Shown: piece by piece, positions 11,516-23,547 of the stretch | Numbering within the stretch: the first letter of the stretch is position 1 | Layout: the number at the start of each line of letters is the position of its first letter | Assembly (NCBI GenBank): GCA_002205965.3 | Contig: NADL03000619.1 | Span: 62,001 to 126,000, forward strand | Reading direction: 5' to 3' | DNA from: Kappaphycus alvarezii | Lineage: Eukaryota; Rhodophyta; Florideophyceae; Gigartinales; Solieriaceae | Length of the DNA stretch: 64,000 nt | Position numbers and translations under genes: made by a program | Notes under the pieces: generated by a model | What the model was told of the DNA's origin: nothing | What the model saw: only the letters and a program-made list of their open reading frames with translations | Databases searched by the model: none

Positions 11516-11961
11516 GACCGACGGTAGTCGGCAGTGGGCATAAATGCCCTTACTGTACAGTACATTACCCGCGGATGGCAGTGGTAGGGCCTATACAAAA
11601 AAATTAGATAAAAAAATTATAATATCAGCTCCCCTGGTGGCAGTACGGTGTGAGTGCCAATTGAGCTAAAGTCTATAGTTGGTACATTTTCGTTAGTTCT
11701 TCAACCTTCTGTTGATGTAAACTCGCTATTCTACTGTACAGTATACTAAAAAATAGACAGTTTCTGAACGAATCTGAGTTCTCTCCGGAAGACATTTTAC
11801 CGTTGCCCTGGCTTTAGAACCATGGCATGAATGGAAATCAAAATTCGCGGACACATCGAAATAAACATGTACGGCAAGTATATAGCCTCAGATGTGAAAT
11901 TTAGTAGGAAACCATGTAGGTTTGAATGGGAAAAGGTCAATTTACAATAAAAAAACAACAA

Positions 11962-12260
11962 TTACTCAGCGGAAAATCCGAGCATTAGGGATATGGAAAC
12001 AGGCCCATCCAGAAAATCAAACATAAGCTGTCCGGAAGAGCACAAGTAGCAATATAAATGCTCGATATCGACCAAATTCTCATCATGGTGTGGGATAAGC
12101 CCAAAACGCATACTATCAAACTGGAGCGCTTGACTCCAAAAGTACGAACTCGAAAGATATCCAGGACAAACCGTCAATATAGCGCTACGAAAAACACCGC
12201 TACGCTTCCTAGATCATCCTTAAACCACAGTCCAAGCCTACAGCTATCCGGATGCTGCAC
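11962..12260 (-). pseudogene. Reverse transcriptase scrap, DIRS/Ngaro-like
   Basis: Leftward frame from about 12260 to 11962. The ORF contains LQFDSMRFGLIPHHDENLVD, which resembles the YQFxxLPFGLSxAPxxFTK motif B of DIRS-group reverse transcriptases. It is followed at the right spacing by a long segment ending FDFLDGPV, where the family has the catalytic YLDD. One Asp of the catalytic pair would be Gly. Only this region is legible. The assignment is tentative. Confidence 0.35.
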
Positions 12261-14095
12261 AATATTCAATATCCCCCGAGAAACATCTTGATACGCTCAA
12301 CAAAGAATCCATAGTCAAATGGATACAAAAAAGAGTAATACTTGAGGGAAAAGAAAAATTGCTACAATTTTTCTATTGATAGAGACATTTCCCTTTTCTC
12401 TACCTCGAACGATAAGTACGCTGCTCCGTACGAAGCGATTGACAGAAGACATAATTGAATTATAAAACCGATCAAACACCGTGCTATATGGCAGAAGTAT
12501 AGACAATAAGACTATTTACCTCCATTGCAGCGCATAAGGTCTGAAAAAAAGGCCACATATACACTTGAACTGCATATCAACACTAGAATTTCAGCCATGG
12601 CTATCCAGTTTATGTCCTCGAACAGCTACGATTCAACTTATCTTTGCTACAACCTAACCAGACTGAAATGATGCTGCGAAATCTCTACGGAAAGCCATAA
12701 TTAACCCTCATTGAAAACAAAGAGTTAGTGGCACTTCCGTAAAATTACGACTAATAACAAAGCTACGCTTTTCAGTGAGTTTTTAGATAGAAGACAGCAT
12801 CCACATATACATCGCCGTGAACATAGACTAATTTCTCCCCACATCCCAGTCCCAAGCTCAAATACATCACCTACTCACTTTCCTCGCTAATAAATACAAA
12901 ATCAGCAACCTGGATCACCTAATGACATATCTATAAGAGCATATAAACACCACAAACCTCGGGAATATCTATATATCCCCCACACGGTAGTAGCTTCCTA
13001 GTCGACAAACACGAATTAAACACTGCAAATTAAGAAATACACCGTAACAGAACAAAAAACCTCGGAGGAAGCCCTCAAAGCTCGCCCACTCACTGTGGGC
13101 GAGCGAAAAAATTCTCGGTCACCCTGAGCGATAGTCTACATCAAGCAGACTGGACAAGCCATGAAATAAATTCGATTTCAATCTCCTGGGACAAAACACT
13201 CAAAAAATTACCCCAAAACACCAAATTCTCTTGAAATTGCTAATCCAGTACCTCAGTGTCACCTAATCAAACAGAATACTGTACTGCCTCGCCAGAGTTC
13301 ACATGCCTCCAGACGCTCATCCGCTAACCACATCTAGTCACGCCGACTTCAAAAACTCACCAAACCGGAAATCGATAACTTGCATTATGCATGTTCTCCT
13401 CGGGTCCATAGTCCACCGGAAAAGATCAAAAAGTCGTCGCGAAGTCCACTCTCGTGGCCGAACACTTGAATGGACTAAAATCAGTAAAAAAAAGCTCTGG
13501 ATCTGACGACTCCTCAAAGACTGCTGGTATGGGAAAAATCACTCAACTAAGCTGCTTATATATAAAACCACCGCCATACAAGTGACTGACAGACAATCAA
13601 AAACGGAAAAGCAAGCTCATAGATGTCTTTTATCACTATATCATTGAAAATGTCAAAACAATATCGTTACAATCCATCACGTCCCGACCGAAACAGAAAA
13701 GCCGAAATCATGACCAAATCACTCTTCAAAACAAAAAGACACGGAACTGCGCACTAACCCGACTCATAGAACTCCTGAAAAAAGTACGGGTCAGACCTAA
13801 GTCTCCTTAACTGCAAAAACAAAACGTCCAGAGCTCCACCCTAGAGACAATTATGGACAACAATATGTCATATTTTTCTCCCAGAACCAAAAAATTAACT
13901 GTGAATGACATTGGAAAATGCAATGAGAGCTCTTGAAAAAGGATCTACTAAGAAAGATAGCCTTCACACAAAGCAGTATAAATACTGTCCGCGCACTAAA
14001 AATACATGAATGAAGAAATATGTTCGCTCTTAATCAACTTTCCCACCATTGGCCCCTCAACTTCCATGAAAATATCAATTGCTCTGTCTCTTTAG
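12261..14095. other. Unassigned A/C-rich region
   Basis: About 1.8 kb without a supportable ORF. The plus strand is visibly rich in A and C and poor in G, a strand asymmetry often left by long-dead leftward or rightward coding sequence, but I could not read a protein from it. Confidence 0.3.
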
Positions 14096-16310
14096 ATGAA
14101 TAGTGTACAGAAAACCAGATATTTCAAGAATCTTGCACCTTTTAGAAACATACCCAGCTTCGGTATCCCTCAAGCTCATCATCCCAGTCTATTTATGCTG
14201 CAACTCCAGGGGTCCTCACATAATCAGCCTCACACAACTCATCACTACTCCACCCAATTCTTCCGCTTGCACATCAACAACCTTCTTCGCTCTTCACGGC
14301 TTCGAAGTCGACTACAGTCCCTTTCCTGTCGATTTTAATCCATTCCTCCAATCCTGAGGTCTTCGGAAGGTTCTCGTTTAGCAATCTTCTCAGGTATTGC
14401 TGAAACCGCGATCTCGACAATTCTGCGACTCAATGCCGCAGTCCTGAGAGAAATATTCGACCAAGCACCAGAAGAAATCAAGAATGAGCTAGGGGTAACC
14501 TAAGTCAGAGGTCGTGGTAATCTAATGGATGCTCTACTTCGAGTGCGAGAATTTGTCTAACGCAACTTGATTCATGCTTTTCAGGACAATGATTGTGCCC
14601 CAGAAAAACTGCTCGAGTTGTCTATAAATCAGCTATATGAGCTCATTGAGAACGATCATGAGGAGCTTATTCAGCTTGCTAAAGGAGCCTTTGGTCAAGA
14701 CCAGATATTGCTTCAGCCTATCAAAGACAATAAATATGTCTATGCGTACCTTTCGGCTATGCTTGCCTGGAATATTTCTGCAGCTGAAGCTGCCATTAAT
14801 CACGGTGGGCGCCCCGCAGTCGATTTGAATGCTGCACGGGGTAGAAACTGCAAAGAAGTCCTAGTTGAAGATGAAAAACCTCCACGCCTCGCCTTCCAGG
14901 CATTTGAGATTTGCTTAATCTCACCTGGACGGTCTGCCCATCCAACTTGATGCACACAACGAGGAAGAGGACGATGCGGATTTTCGGCTCCGAGGAGGAA
15001 ACCTCAATCTCCTCCCAAACCAAATAGCACAGTACCCAGGCAAATACTCTTCTTCCAACGTCATTCGAATCGACGAACGCCTAGGTTCGATCATACTACG
15101 GAGAATGGTACAGGAAGGGATAAACCTGGAGCTCTCCGTAAGAAACAGGGCCTAGAACAGAGACAGTGACGACAATACTTTCTCCTCAGAGATCGAAGCG
15201 CTCACCCTAGCCCGTTACTTACATCTCAATCTCATGGGATACCAGATCATGTTGGCTGCCCTGAAATTTTTCCCAGGGATGGAAGTGGCATTGAAACGTC
15301 TTTACTCAATTCTTCTGGTGGAAGACACAGTTAGAGAGAGTATGAGAGGGGTGACACGTGGTTCCGCTTGGGCGATGGCAAACAAGATCCTGGAAGTTCA
15401 CCCAGCAAGCGGTCTTCGAGTTACAAAAATCGACCACGCAATATCTCTTCCAACCACGAAGAAGACGCCAATGCTTTAAAGAGTATTGGAAAACGGAATC
15501 CGAAAACCAGGCCAGCAAAGAAGAGCTAGTAACCCTCCGACCTTCTCGCACATTTCCCATAAATTGTTCCTTTATGCCACCTTGGAAGGACGAATCTAGT
15601 CCGCTGCCTTCAATCTTACGCAATTTGAATTCTCTCGTCTTCTGTTATCATGTTGATTAGTCTTCAAAAAAAATGCCAAGAAAACTCACGCGCGGCTATA
15701 GAAGTTTTACTGCAGATGAACAGAGTAAAGAACAGCATTGGAAGAAAGACGTTTTCCTTCGTCAATACTGCAGCCAACTCATGACAGATTCTCGACACTC
15801 GTAAGAGTCTGACACACCTTTAATCAGATCTGTGGGACGAATTGGCTTTCCTGAATACTATGACGAGTAAGCATAGTGTACAGAAAGGACACTTCACACT
15901 AATTGGCTGTACTCGAGTGGATCTTTCTTCAGCTATCCAAGCTCCCTACTCGGTTTGGACTAAACGCATACCATCCCAACTTCGAAATCTTTTTGAAGAC
16001 GCTTCACATACTTCGCTTATAATCCATGTCAAGAGCGCTCTACGTGAAGGATCAAAGTCGAGCAAGAACTATCCGGCAAGGTCCGAGCCTGGTCACTTTG
16101 CGGGGATGATTACTTTGTTTCGGGTATCAGATGAGACTTCAGAATTTCGATTGCTTGCAGATGAAATTAGTATGACATCCTTTTCTGTTCGCAAAGATTT
16201 GTGCTAAATGCACTCTCCAAAATGAAGTTTGCTCTCCAGATTGCTATGCATTCAGCAGTAAATCATCAGGCTGTCCAATCAAACGAAATCAAAGGGAGGT
16301 TACCTGTCAA
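14096..16310 (+). pseudogene. Unassigned degenerate ORF cluster, probable retroelement protein
   Basis: Protein-like blocks lie on the plus strand in alternating frames: 14096-14357, 14567-14950 (with a helical segment around YELIENDHEELIQLAKGAF), a continuation after 14940 in another frame (LDAHNEEEDDADFRLRGGN), 15234-15479, and 15842-16207. After a frame change near 16200 a Cys-rich stretch follows: CAKCTLQNEVCSPDCYAF and SSGCPIKRN. Large helical protein followed by a Cys cluster resembles a Gag, but no canonical CCHC knuckle is present. The cluster abuts the copia element (-), and tyrosine-recombinase sequence of the same strand resumes on the far side. It could therefore be the 5' part of one interrupted element. 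Family not recognised. Confidence 0.4.
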
Positions 16311-16386
16311 AGCTTAATACAGTGTAAAGTCATGACGGAGGTCCCATTTCGACATGCCCCCTCGAGTTGATGTCCACAATGTTGAG

Positions 16387-18000
16387 TTAATCTCGATGGT
16401 GGCTAGTCAGCTCGGATGGTAAGGCTTTGTTGAGGGAATCTGCCTTGTTATTATAGGACGAAATGTAAACCACCTCACACTCCTTAGCCTCAACAGCCTC
16501 GCAAACATGAAAGTACTTGATAGCAATATGCTTCACATGGCGAAGACCTGGGACTTTTGTGGTCCAGTTAATGGCCCCAAGGTTATCCTGAAATACCTTT
16601 GTCGGCTTTTCATCCGCGAGTCCCAGTTCTTTAAGCACTCCTCGAGTCCATGATACGTCTCGAATACTTGATGATAATGCTATGAATTCAGCTTCTGCCG
16701 TTGAGAGCGCAACACTGGACTGTTTCTTTGATGTCCACAGTATCGGTACATCATTTAAAGTAACTACTGTTCCGGATCTGGACCTTCGCTGTTCCTCATC
16801 GCGGCCCCAGTCAGCATCAGAGTGAAATTCCACTACAGCCTTCTTTAAACCCTTCTTTATAATGATCCCGGCGCCTTTTGTTCCAATCAAGTATCTAATT
16901 AGGTACTTCATCGCATTCCAATGTTTCGGTGCATGGCCTTTATTAAACTTGGCAAGCAATGATACCGCAGTTGCTATGTCCGGCCTGCTCCTCGTTGCCA
17001 AGTACAGTAAAGATCCCAATATTGCCTTGTACGGCGTATGTTCCATAGCATCCTTTTCTTTCTGCAGCAGTGGTTTTCGAGCTTCATACAGGACATGTCC
17101 CATTGGCAGTGGAGACTTAGTTGACTTTGCTGTGCACATACCAGCCATTTCGATGATTTGATTAGTATATGAGGATTGAGATAGGAAGAGGAAGGAATCA
17201 TGATCTTCAATCCTTACTCCTAAAAAGAAGGATAGCTCTCCAAGGTCAGTCACCTCAAATGTTTTCCTTAGTTAATCCCTGACGTATTCAATGAGGTGAA
17301 TATCTCCAAGAAGAGCCATATCATCCACGTAACACAGAAGAATAACAACTTTTCCAGTCCTTTTAAGCATAAAGGCGCATTCATGCATCCGGAGCTCCTC
17401 AAAACCAATTTCTTTGAGACGAGTTCTGAGCTTCCTATACCAGAGCTTAGGTGCTTGTCTTAGACCATAAAGACTCTTGAGCAAACGGGCTATTCTACCA
17501 TCCAGACCTTTGATGCCTGGGATACTTGGCAATCTGATCCATATTGGCGTGTCTACAGGGAGGTTTGCGTATAGGAACGCCCCCTTGACATTCAATTGTT
17601 GACGAGCCCATCCAAAAGCAGCGGAAAGGACGAGAAGTAGTCTGACCATATCCATACATATGACAGGTGCATAAAACTCAGATGATCCACTTCCATCTAT
17701 ACGCTGCATGTTGCCCCTTGCGACCAATCTTGCTTTGAACCGAGCAGGCAACCCCTCTAAGTTGCGTTTTAGCCTGAGAATAAATGCAGAGGGCAAAGCT
17801 TTTTCACCTGATGGAGGGAGTTCTGACTCTAGTTTCCAGGTTTTACTGATTTCTAGCAGCTCCATTTCTTCCATGATCGCATGTTTACAATAGGTACTTT
17901 CCTCACTTGAGAGAGAATCTCGAAGTTTCGGTTCGTCTTTGGTGGATATTGATCGTGGCAAGCCACTTACAGGGCTTTCAGAGGCTGTGGCACGAGCCAC
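16387..18000 (-). pseudogene. copia reverse transcriptase and RNase H
   Basis: One frame is interrupted by a TAA near 17272. RT motifs: FKARLVARGNMQ, a motif A of QLNVKGAFLYANL where the catalytic Asp is replaced by Asn, LLKSLYGLRQAPKLWY, and an intact YVDDMALLGD. RNase H/connection part (from 17253): TDLGELSFFLGV, YLATRSRPDIATAV, LKKAVVEFHSDADWG, SSVALSTAEAEFIALS, VFQDNLGAINW, all characteristic of copia. The Asn at the motif A Asp would by itself inactivate polymerisation. Length and order are normal for the family. Confidence 0.85.
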
Positions 18001-18055
18001 GAACTCCCCCCTTCGCTGGCATTAGAACTTTCACTGCCGCAAAGAGGTATATGTT

Positions 18056-19662
18056 CTAAAGAATCGTGATATAAAGAATCGTGATAATGGTCGATTGACG
18101 AGATATTTTTGTCTGACTGCTCGTAGCTATTAGTTTTTTCATCACTAGTGTGTGTGTCCCATCTGAATCAAAGTCAGTATGCCACTCTTCCCTCTGTAGA
18201 GAATTGTTCGTGACATTAGGTACTAGGTCTTTAAGCCTGGGGAAGTTATCCTCATCAAAGGTCACATGCTTTGTTCTAATGACCTTTGCAAGGTGTCCCG
18301 GGCAAAGGATTAAGTTGACGCCACCTTTGTCATGTCCGAGATTAAGACCACTAGCCATGAGTGGTGCGAATTTGTTAGATTTAAACTTCTTTCCGGGATC
18401 AGTTAAGTAACTGACTTTGCACCCAAAAACGCGCAGATGCTTAATTATTGGCGATTTTGTTCCAAATAAAGCCTCATACGGTGATTTTCCTGTTTGGGTG
18501 TGCGGGATTGCATTCTTACAATCTACGGCGTGTTTCACTGCGTATGGCCAGAACTGCAATGGTACTTTCGAGACAGACAGAGATGAACGTGCTGCATTGA
18601 TAATGACGCCCTGGGTTCGCTCAACAAGACCGTTTGATGCTGGAGTGTAACTGGATGTTAGGTCTATATCAACGCCACTTACCTGAAGTACTTTTTTGTC
18701 CTTCAGTAAATTCTCGACCACCATCTGAATGTAAAGACTTCACAGTACAATCTACTTGACGTTCGAACCACTTTGTGAATTCCAGCAGCGCAGGAGACGC
18801 ATCCCCCTTATTCGAAATAGGCTTTGCAAAAATAAGCGCGTAGCTTCATCAACAATGGTAACAAGATATTTCTCCCCGCGTGGTGATGTTTGCTTAATCT
18901 TACCGAAAACATCGATGTACAGGTGACCAGGCTTATCTGCCTTTGTGATACTGCCTTATAGGAATTTCGAACCTTTCCAAGGATACAAGGCTTGCATTTT
19001 GACCGTGTAGGTACTTTAGGCAAGTCCCCATTCCTAATCATTTCTCGAATCATTTTAGCTGAACCTTGATGGCTAAGCCGATGATGCAAGATTTCACAGT
19101 CCTCAGAATCTTTTGTCGATGGGGACGGTGGAGGCTTTTCGTTCTCATTATAAGTAAGCTGGTAATTGATGCCACTCATTTTGTCCACTTCCGCTGGAGA
19201 TTCTTCATCAGAATTTGCGTAGAAACCAGAGTCAGCCTTGTCGGCAGACATATGGCTATCAATTGTTTCTTTTGATGATAGATCAATAGGTTCACTATCC
19301 TCAGCAACACCAGGTGTTGATGATGCAAAGGATACTGTTTGAGAATTAGAAGCACCAAATGTATTCAGGTCAATGGCCTCGTGCCTTTGTGCAGTTTCGA
19401 CATCAGAATTTGCGTAGAAACCAGAGTCAGCCTTGTCGGCAGACATATGGCTATCAATTGTTTCTTTTGATGATAGATCAATAGGTTCACTATCCTCAGC
19501 AACACCAGGTGTTGATGATGCAAAGGATACTGTTTGAGAATTAGAAGCACCAAATGTATTCAGGTCAATGGCCTCGTGCCTTTGTGCAGTTTCGATTACT
19601 GCTCTCATCGCGGAGTTTTCTTGGTTTTTTAACTGATCGGTTGAGTTCTGTGCCTCCCCCAT
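18056..19662 (-). pseudogene. copia pre-integrase and integrase domains
   Basis: ORF 19662-18808 carries an acidic Ser/Thr-rich insert (including a 195-base tandem duplication) and then the HHCC zinc-binding domain: LHHRLSHQGSAKM followed by CKPCILGK. Two frameshifts follow. In the intermediate frame the catalytic Asp residues are visible in GHLYIDVFGKI (near 18930) and SLHSDGGREF (near 18735). The third frame (ORF 18724-18056) has the catalytic Glu in SNGLVERTQG, then KSPYEALFG and LRVFGCKVSYL, typical of copia integrase ends. All three DDE residues survive, but never in one frame. Confidence 0.8.
19206..19595 (-). repeat. In-frame 195-base tandem duplication inside the copia polyprotein
   Basis: Copy 1 is 19206-19400 and copy 2 is 19401-19595. 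The two copies encode the same 65 residues (beginning ETAQRHEAIDLNTFGASN and ending ADSGFYANSD). I saw no mismatch between them. The unit is acidic and Ser/Thr-rich, and lies between protease and the integrase zinc domain. The near-perfect identity means the duplication is young compared with the other mutations of the element, or that gene conversion keeps it uniform. Confidence 0.9.
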
Positions 19663-20345
19663 CTAGTACAGCCCGTCCTTATTGACTTTAGCTTTTCCAA
19701 GTAGCTTATAATTTTTGGTCATGTCCAACAGAAGAGCGCAATCAGGCAAGAATACAGTGCATACTCGAGCACGAGCAAGTGAGGGAACAGACAGGAGATC
19801 CATAGCAAGGTCCTTTGAGAAAAGAGCATTGCTTAGAGAGACATCTGTATCAAAATCCTCAGTAGTCCATGTAACTTCACGTGTTCCAGTGTGAGACGCT
19901 TTTATCCCCGAGTTGTCTCCCAGAGAAATCTTCACATCACATTCTTTTGTTTGCGTGAGCTTCTCAAGCTGATTTACCATGTGAGTGGTTGTGCCGGAAT
20001 TAGACATCATTCTCGACTGCTGTTTTGCTGATGCGGACATTTGCTCTTGCTATGCAAACTCGATGATATATATTCTTCTTTCTGTTATCCTTCTTTTTAT
20101 CATCTTCCTGTACAGCATTGTCCTTTGATTCCTGCTTCTTTTGGTCTAGCCGAAGTTGAATCTTGTTTTCCGGATTATTTATATTCCAGAAACAATTGCT
20201 GGTTGAGTGTCCATTTCTCTCACATATTTCACAGTACAAGTGTCCTCTGCCAGTACTAGCCGCTTCTATAACGTGATAATTGCGAGCTCTGGATTTTATT
20301 TCTCTATGCTCCTCAAGTAGTCGGCTAGAGACAACGTTCCAGATG
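19663..20345 (-). pseudogene. copia Gag zinc knuckle and aspartic protease
   Basis: From about 20345 leftward the frame reads the end of Gag (SRLLEEHREIKSRARNY), then a CX2CX4HX4C zinc knuckle, CEICERNGHSTSNC (ORF 20239-20000), which would bind element RNA. A frame change then leads to the protease ORF 20040-19663 with NSGTTTHMVNQLEK, the copia active-site motif in which the catalytic Asp (DSG) has become Asn. The ORF ends at a TAG just before the next segment in the same frame, so this stop is a nonsense mutation rather than a natural end. Confidence 0.75.
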
Positions 20346-21640
20346 AAAGACGAGACAGAATTATCAGCTGGCTGTGCAATCAGAACTCATACATGCCCGA
20401 CTCACCGCCAGTAGAATTGCTCAGTCCAAGTCTCTTCGATAACATACGTATCCCAGAGAACTTCAAGCTCGGGGCCTCCTTCTCTAACATCTCAAATATG
20501 GTCCATAACATCTCTCTGACATCCATGCTTGCAAATTATATCCCATTTGTCACGGTCCAATTAGGTGATCTTCTAGGGTGCCTACAGCTAAAGTTCAAGA
20601 AGAAATTCGGAAGGAAAATCAAACAGTCGGAGCGCATTCGCCCATTACAACAAACCCTCCCCATGAGATTCAAATGGGCGGCATATTTGGCCCATAAATT
20701 CGCAAATTCCTGCTTTCTAGAAGCTCTTTACTCCTTTAAAAGCATTTCTTGTGATTAATTTGGGTTCCTGCAGTCCACGAAGCTTCAGGTTCTTGAGAAA
20801 TCTTCCGGAATTGTCAGGCTCAAGAACGGAGATATATTGCCCCTACACATTTTTGTAATGTCAACATCGTACGTGTTAGCTGGACAGACGCAATCGTGAG
20901 ATTTCAAGAAGTTTTAGAAGGAGTCTTTGAGTCCAACAGACTCCCTATCGAGCTATCAAAATCGAGTCCACTAGGATATGTGGAAAGGACGCGGGGAATC
21001 ATTTGGCAGCGAAAAATAAACCGTTAACTTACGGCATGCATCTACGTGAATACTGTGGGTCGCTTTGTTGAAACTCATTCGTGGAGGACCGCTTTTACGC
21101 ATATAATGCAAAGGATGTAGCGAATCAGTAATCTTGAAGCCACTACTGCTGTACATGCTATACAATGAGCAGTATCGCATCAAGTATCTGGACAAAGGTT
21201 AATTCTACTTTCCAACTCTATGGTTACTATTGGGGAATTAAATAAGGACCGGTCTTCCTCTTTTCCCATCTGCCTACCCTGTAGCCGTTTTTCATTTCTT
21301 AATTTGGCACAAGAATTTCGAAAGCACCTTTCGTACATTCACACAGACCTAAATCACGCAGATGGGCCTTATCGTGGCGTCTGCTGGAAAAATGAGTAGG
21401 ACTAGGAGGCCTGCGGAGCCACAGAGGCAAAGACACAGACCAATGCAATTCGCACTACGCCCGATCGATGTTCTCTATCGTTTATTGGTTTTTCGAAGAA
21501 GAACTATTCAAGCTCGCTTCAGAGACTCATATCCGACCCCCTTGACTTCTTTGAAAAACGCCCCCTCCTATGCCTCACCTTGAAACTTAACACCCGCCTT
21601 TTGTATTCAAGTGCCTTTAATAGGTAAGAGAGTGCTGTTG
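20346..21640 (+). pseudogene. Unassigned plus-strand sequence ahead of the tyrosine recombinase
   Basis: An open frame runs from about 20350 through 20758 (DERRDRIISWLCNQNSYMPD, then FKLGASFSNISNMVHNI and a basic LKFKKKFGRKIKQSER). It looks like real but decayed protein of unknown family. From 20760 to 21640 only fragments are legible. Same strand and adjacency suggest it belongs to the tyrosine-recombinase element downstream and, across the copia insertion, perhaps to the cluster at 14.1-16.3 kb. Confidence 0.35.
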
Positions 21641-22516
21641 GAAGCCTTGATCTAATTCTTAATCCAGACCTCGCTTTCGCTTATTACATTGACGAAGAAT
21701 TCTTTTTCGACCCTTCTCCGGAAAGACGACAAGACAGGGCAAATCCTCTCTCTTTTATTGATATTTGTTTCCCTAGAATCAGAGGAAACTTGTACATGAC
21801 TCATAGTACACTGGCGCGGCTAGCATCAGTACTGTCCTCCGAAATCTTCCATGCCACTTACTGGGACTGTCATGATGGCTTTCTACCAACATTTACTATC
21901 TATCGGTAGGCAATGCACCTTTGTGGCCCTTTCCTTGCAATGGTCCGGTTACCTGAGATCTTCAGAAGTCCTTCCACTCTATTTTATTGACGTCGCCCTT
22001 CCCAGTGACATACGCTTAAAGTAATTTGGACCTCACACAGCAGAAGTGAAAATTTTGGACTCCAAAACTGGTCCGCTGCAATTTACTCCAATCCGGGATC
22101 TTCAAGTTGTCTCCCCTTTGAATTCATACATAGAGTTGCTTCGCTTCACCGGAGTCAAGTCCCCCTAGCCTTTTACTATGAACTACTCTACACAAATGAA
22201 ACACATTCGTGACGCTGCTGTACATTTTAGTGTACCTGGAAAGTATAAGTCTCATTCGGGTCGAATTGGTGGGGCACTGCATGACTACTGCAATGGAAAG
22301 TATACTGAAATTATAGAAATCACTGGACGTTTGCGCTCGCTCAGTTCGCTGCAGAACTACCTACGCAACGGTCATTCAAAAATCCTTGCAGATTCCTCCT
22401 CGCCAGATACAATATTCCTTTTGAACTCAGCTGGAAGAAGCTTCACAACCCTGCTGCTCAAATGCTCAGAGTATAGCAAAATTGTCTTGCATATGACTAC
22501 CAGAGATGAAGTTTAG
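21641..22516 (+). pseudogene. Tyrosine recombinase of a DIRS- or Crypton-like element
   Basis: A tyrosine recombinase would integrate a circular element intermediate without target duplication. The helical core-binding part is readable at about 21660-21900 (ARLASVLSSEIFHATYWDC). After a frameshift near 21890 the catalytic domain reads SGYLRSSEVLPLYF (Arg I, codon at 21956), KILDSKTGPLQFTPI (the beta-hairpin Lys), SHSGRIGGALHDY (His-X-X-Arg II, His at 22253 and Arg at 22262) and SLQNYLRNGHSKIL (Tyr nucleophile at 22358). The R-K-H-R-Y set is complete. Two in-frame stops, TAA at 22022 and TAG at 22166, plus the frameshift make it a pseudogene. I cannot decide between DIRS, Ngaro and Crypton because the linked RT and methyltransferase domains are not legible beside it. 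Confidence 0.7.
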
Positions 22517-23547
22517 CAGAGCCATTAAGCAGGCGGGGTGGGTCACAGCTTGTCATACTGTAGAGGATTCCTTGGGGAATGAACTCGTGTTCAGACCTAT
22601 TAACGGCTCATTCTCAGGGGGAATCCCACACCGATGAAAGTTCTGTTCTGAATACTCGCAAGTGAAAGCATGATCTCACTTTCTGTTTCAAAACCTTTCG
22701 TAAATATCTTCGCTCTGGATTTCGAACAAGCCGAATGAGGATAAATAGATATTTCGCGCTTATTAATATTTTTAGATTGTTATTATTCTTTTCTTATTCT
22801 TTTCTTATTTTTTCGATTTTTTTCGTTGTTTTTTCCGTAAGATTTTAGTAGAATTTGAACAGCTGTGAGGATGTTTACAAAAAAATAGGTAAGTGCTTTG
22901 ACACCGTAGTTAAGGACAGAAAACTAGCTGGCGTTTATGAGACAATAATCTACACGTATGACAAATATGATGACCTGGAAATGCTACGTCTTCGTAAATA
23001 TGACTAACCGTATTGCCATTCGAAAATCGCGTAACAGTCATTAAAATATGAAAAATTCTCGCCACCTTCATAGGTCTACCTTCACTGAGCACCATGTAAG
23101 TTTAGTAAGTTCAAGAATCATGGAAAAACCTCGTACCCAAAAAATAGCCTAGGAAGTGGTCTGCTTTACCATTTTATGCCGGCGCCGTCACTGACAACGA
23201 TAATTCATATGAAACCGTCTATAAAGACATAATCATACTGTATTACTATTAGTCTCGACTTTTCAATTGTACTAATGAAAGGAATATCTACGCAGCTCTT
23301 GCCAAATATATAAACAAAATCTTTTTGGATTGATAAAGCCCCAGGTATGGATAAATTCGAATTTCTTTCTTCTTTCCGAACCACCTGTTTCGATCTGAAT
23401 CGTGACTTTGCGGAGTTTCCATGGACTTAGTTGAAGAAAAGAACTCCGAAAAATATGCAAAGTACTTCTAAAGCGTTGAATTCACCAATTATGGGTCTTA
23501 TACTACCCTGGTCAAACAAGAGGACTTAAATTGTTTGCCTCTCTCAT
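22517..23547. other. Unassigned AT-rich region
   Basis: No gene recognised. The last 150 bases may hold the eroded N-terminus of the Harbinger-type transposase that follows. Confidence 0.3.

Larger units (their letters stand above)
16351..20345 (-). mobile_element. Ty1/copia retrotransposon, decayed, in reverse orientation
   Basis: A leftward copia-type polyprotein with domains in the order zinc knuckle, protease, integrase, reverse transcriptase, RNase H. That order (integrase before RT) is diagnostic of Ty1/copia. Its 3' end is marked by a purine tract (ACTCGAGGGGGCA on the minus strand) followed by TGTCGAAAT at 16354 downward, which would be the start of the 3' LTR. No second LTR copy was found, and the Gag before the zinc knuckle is missing beyond about 20345, so the element is 5'-truncated or the LTRs are lost. 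The left and right flanks both read as plus-strand retroelement protein. Confidence 0.8.
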
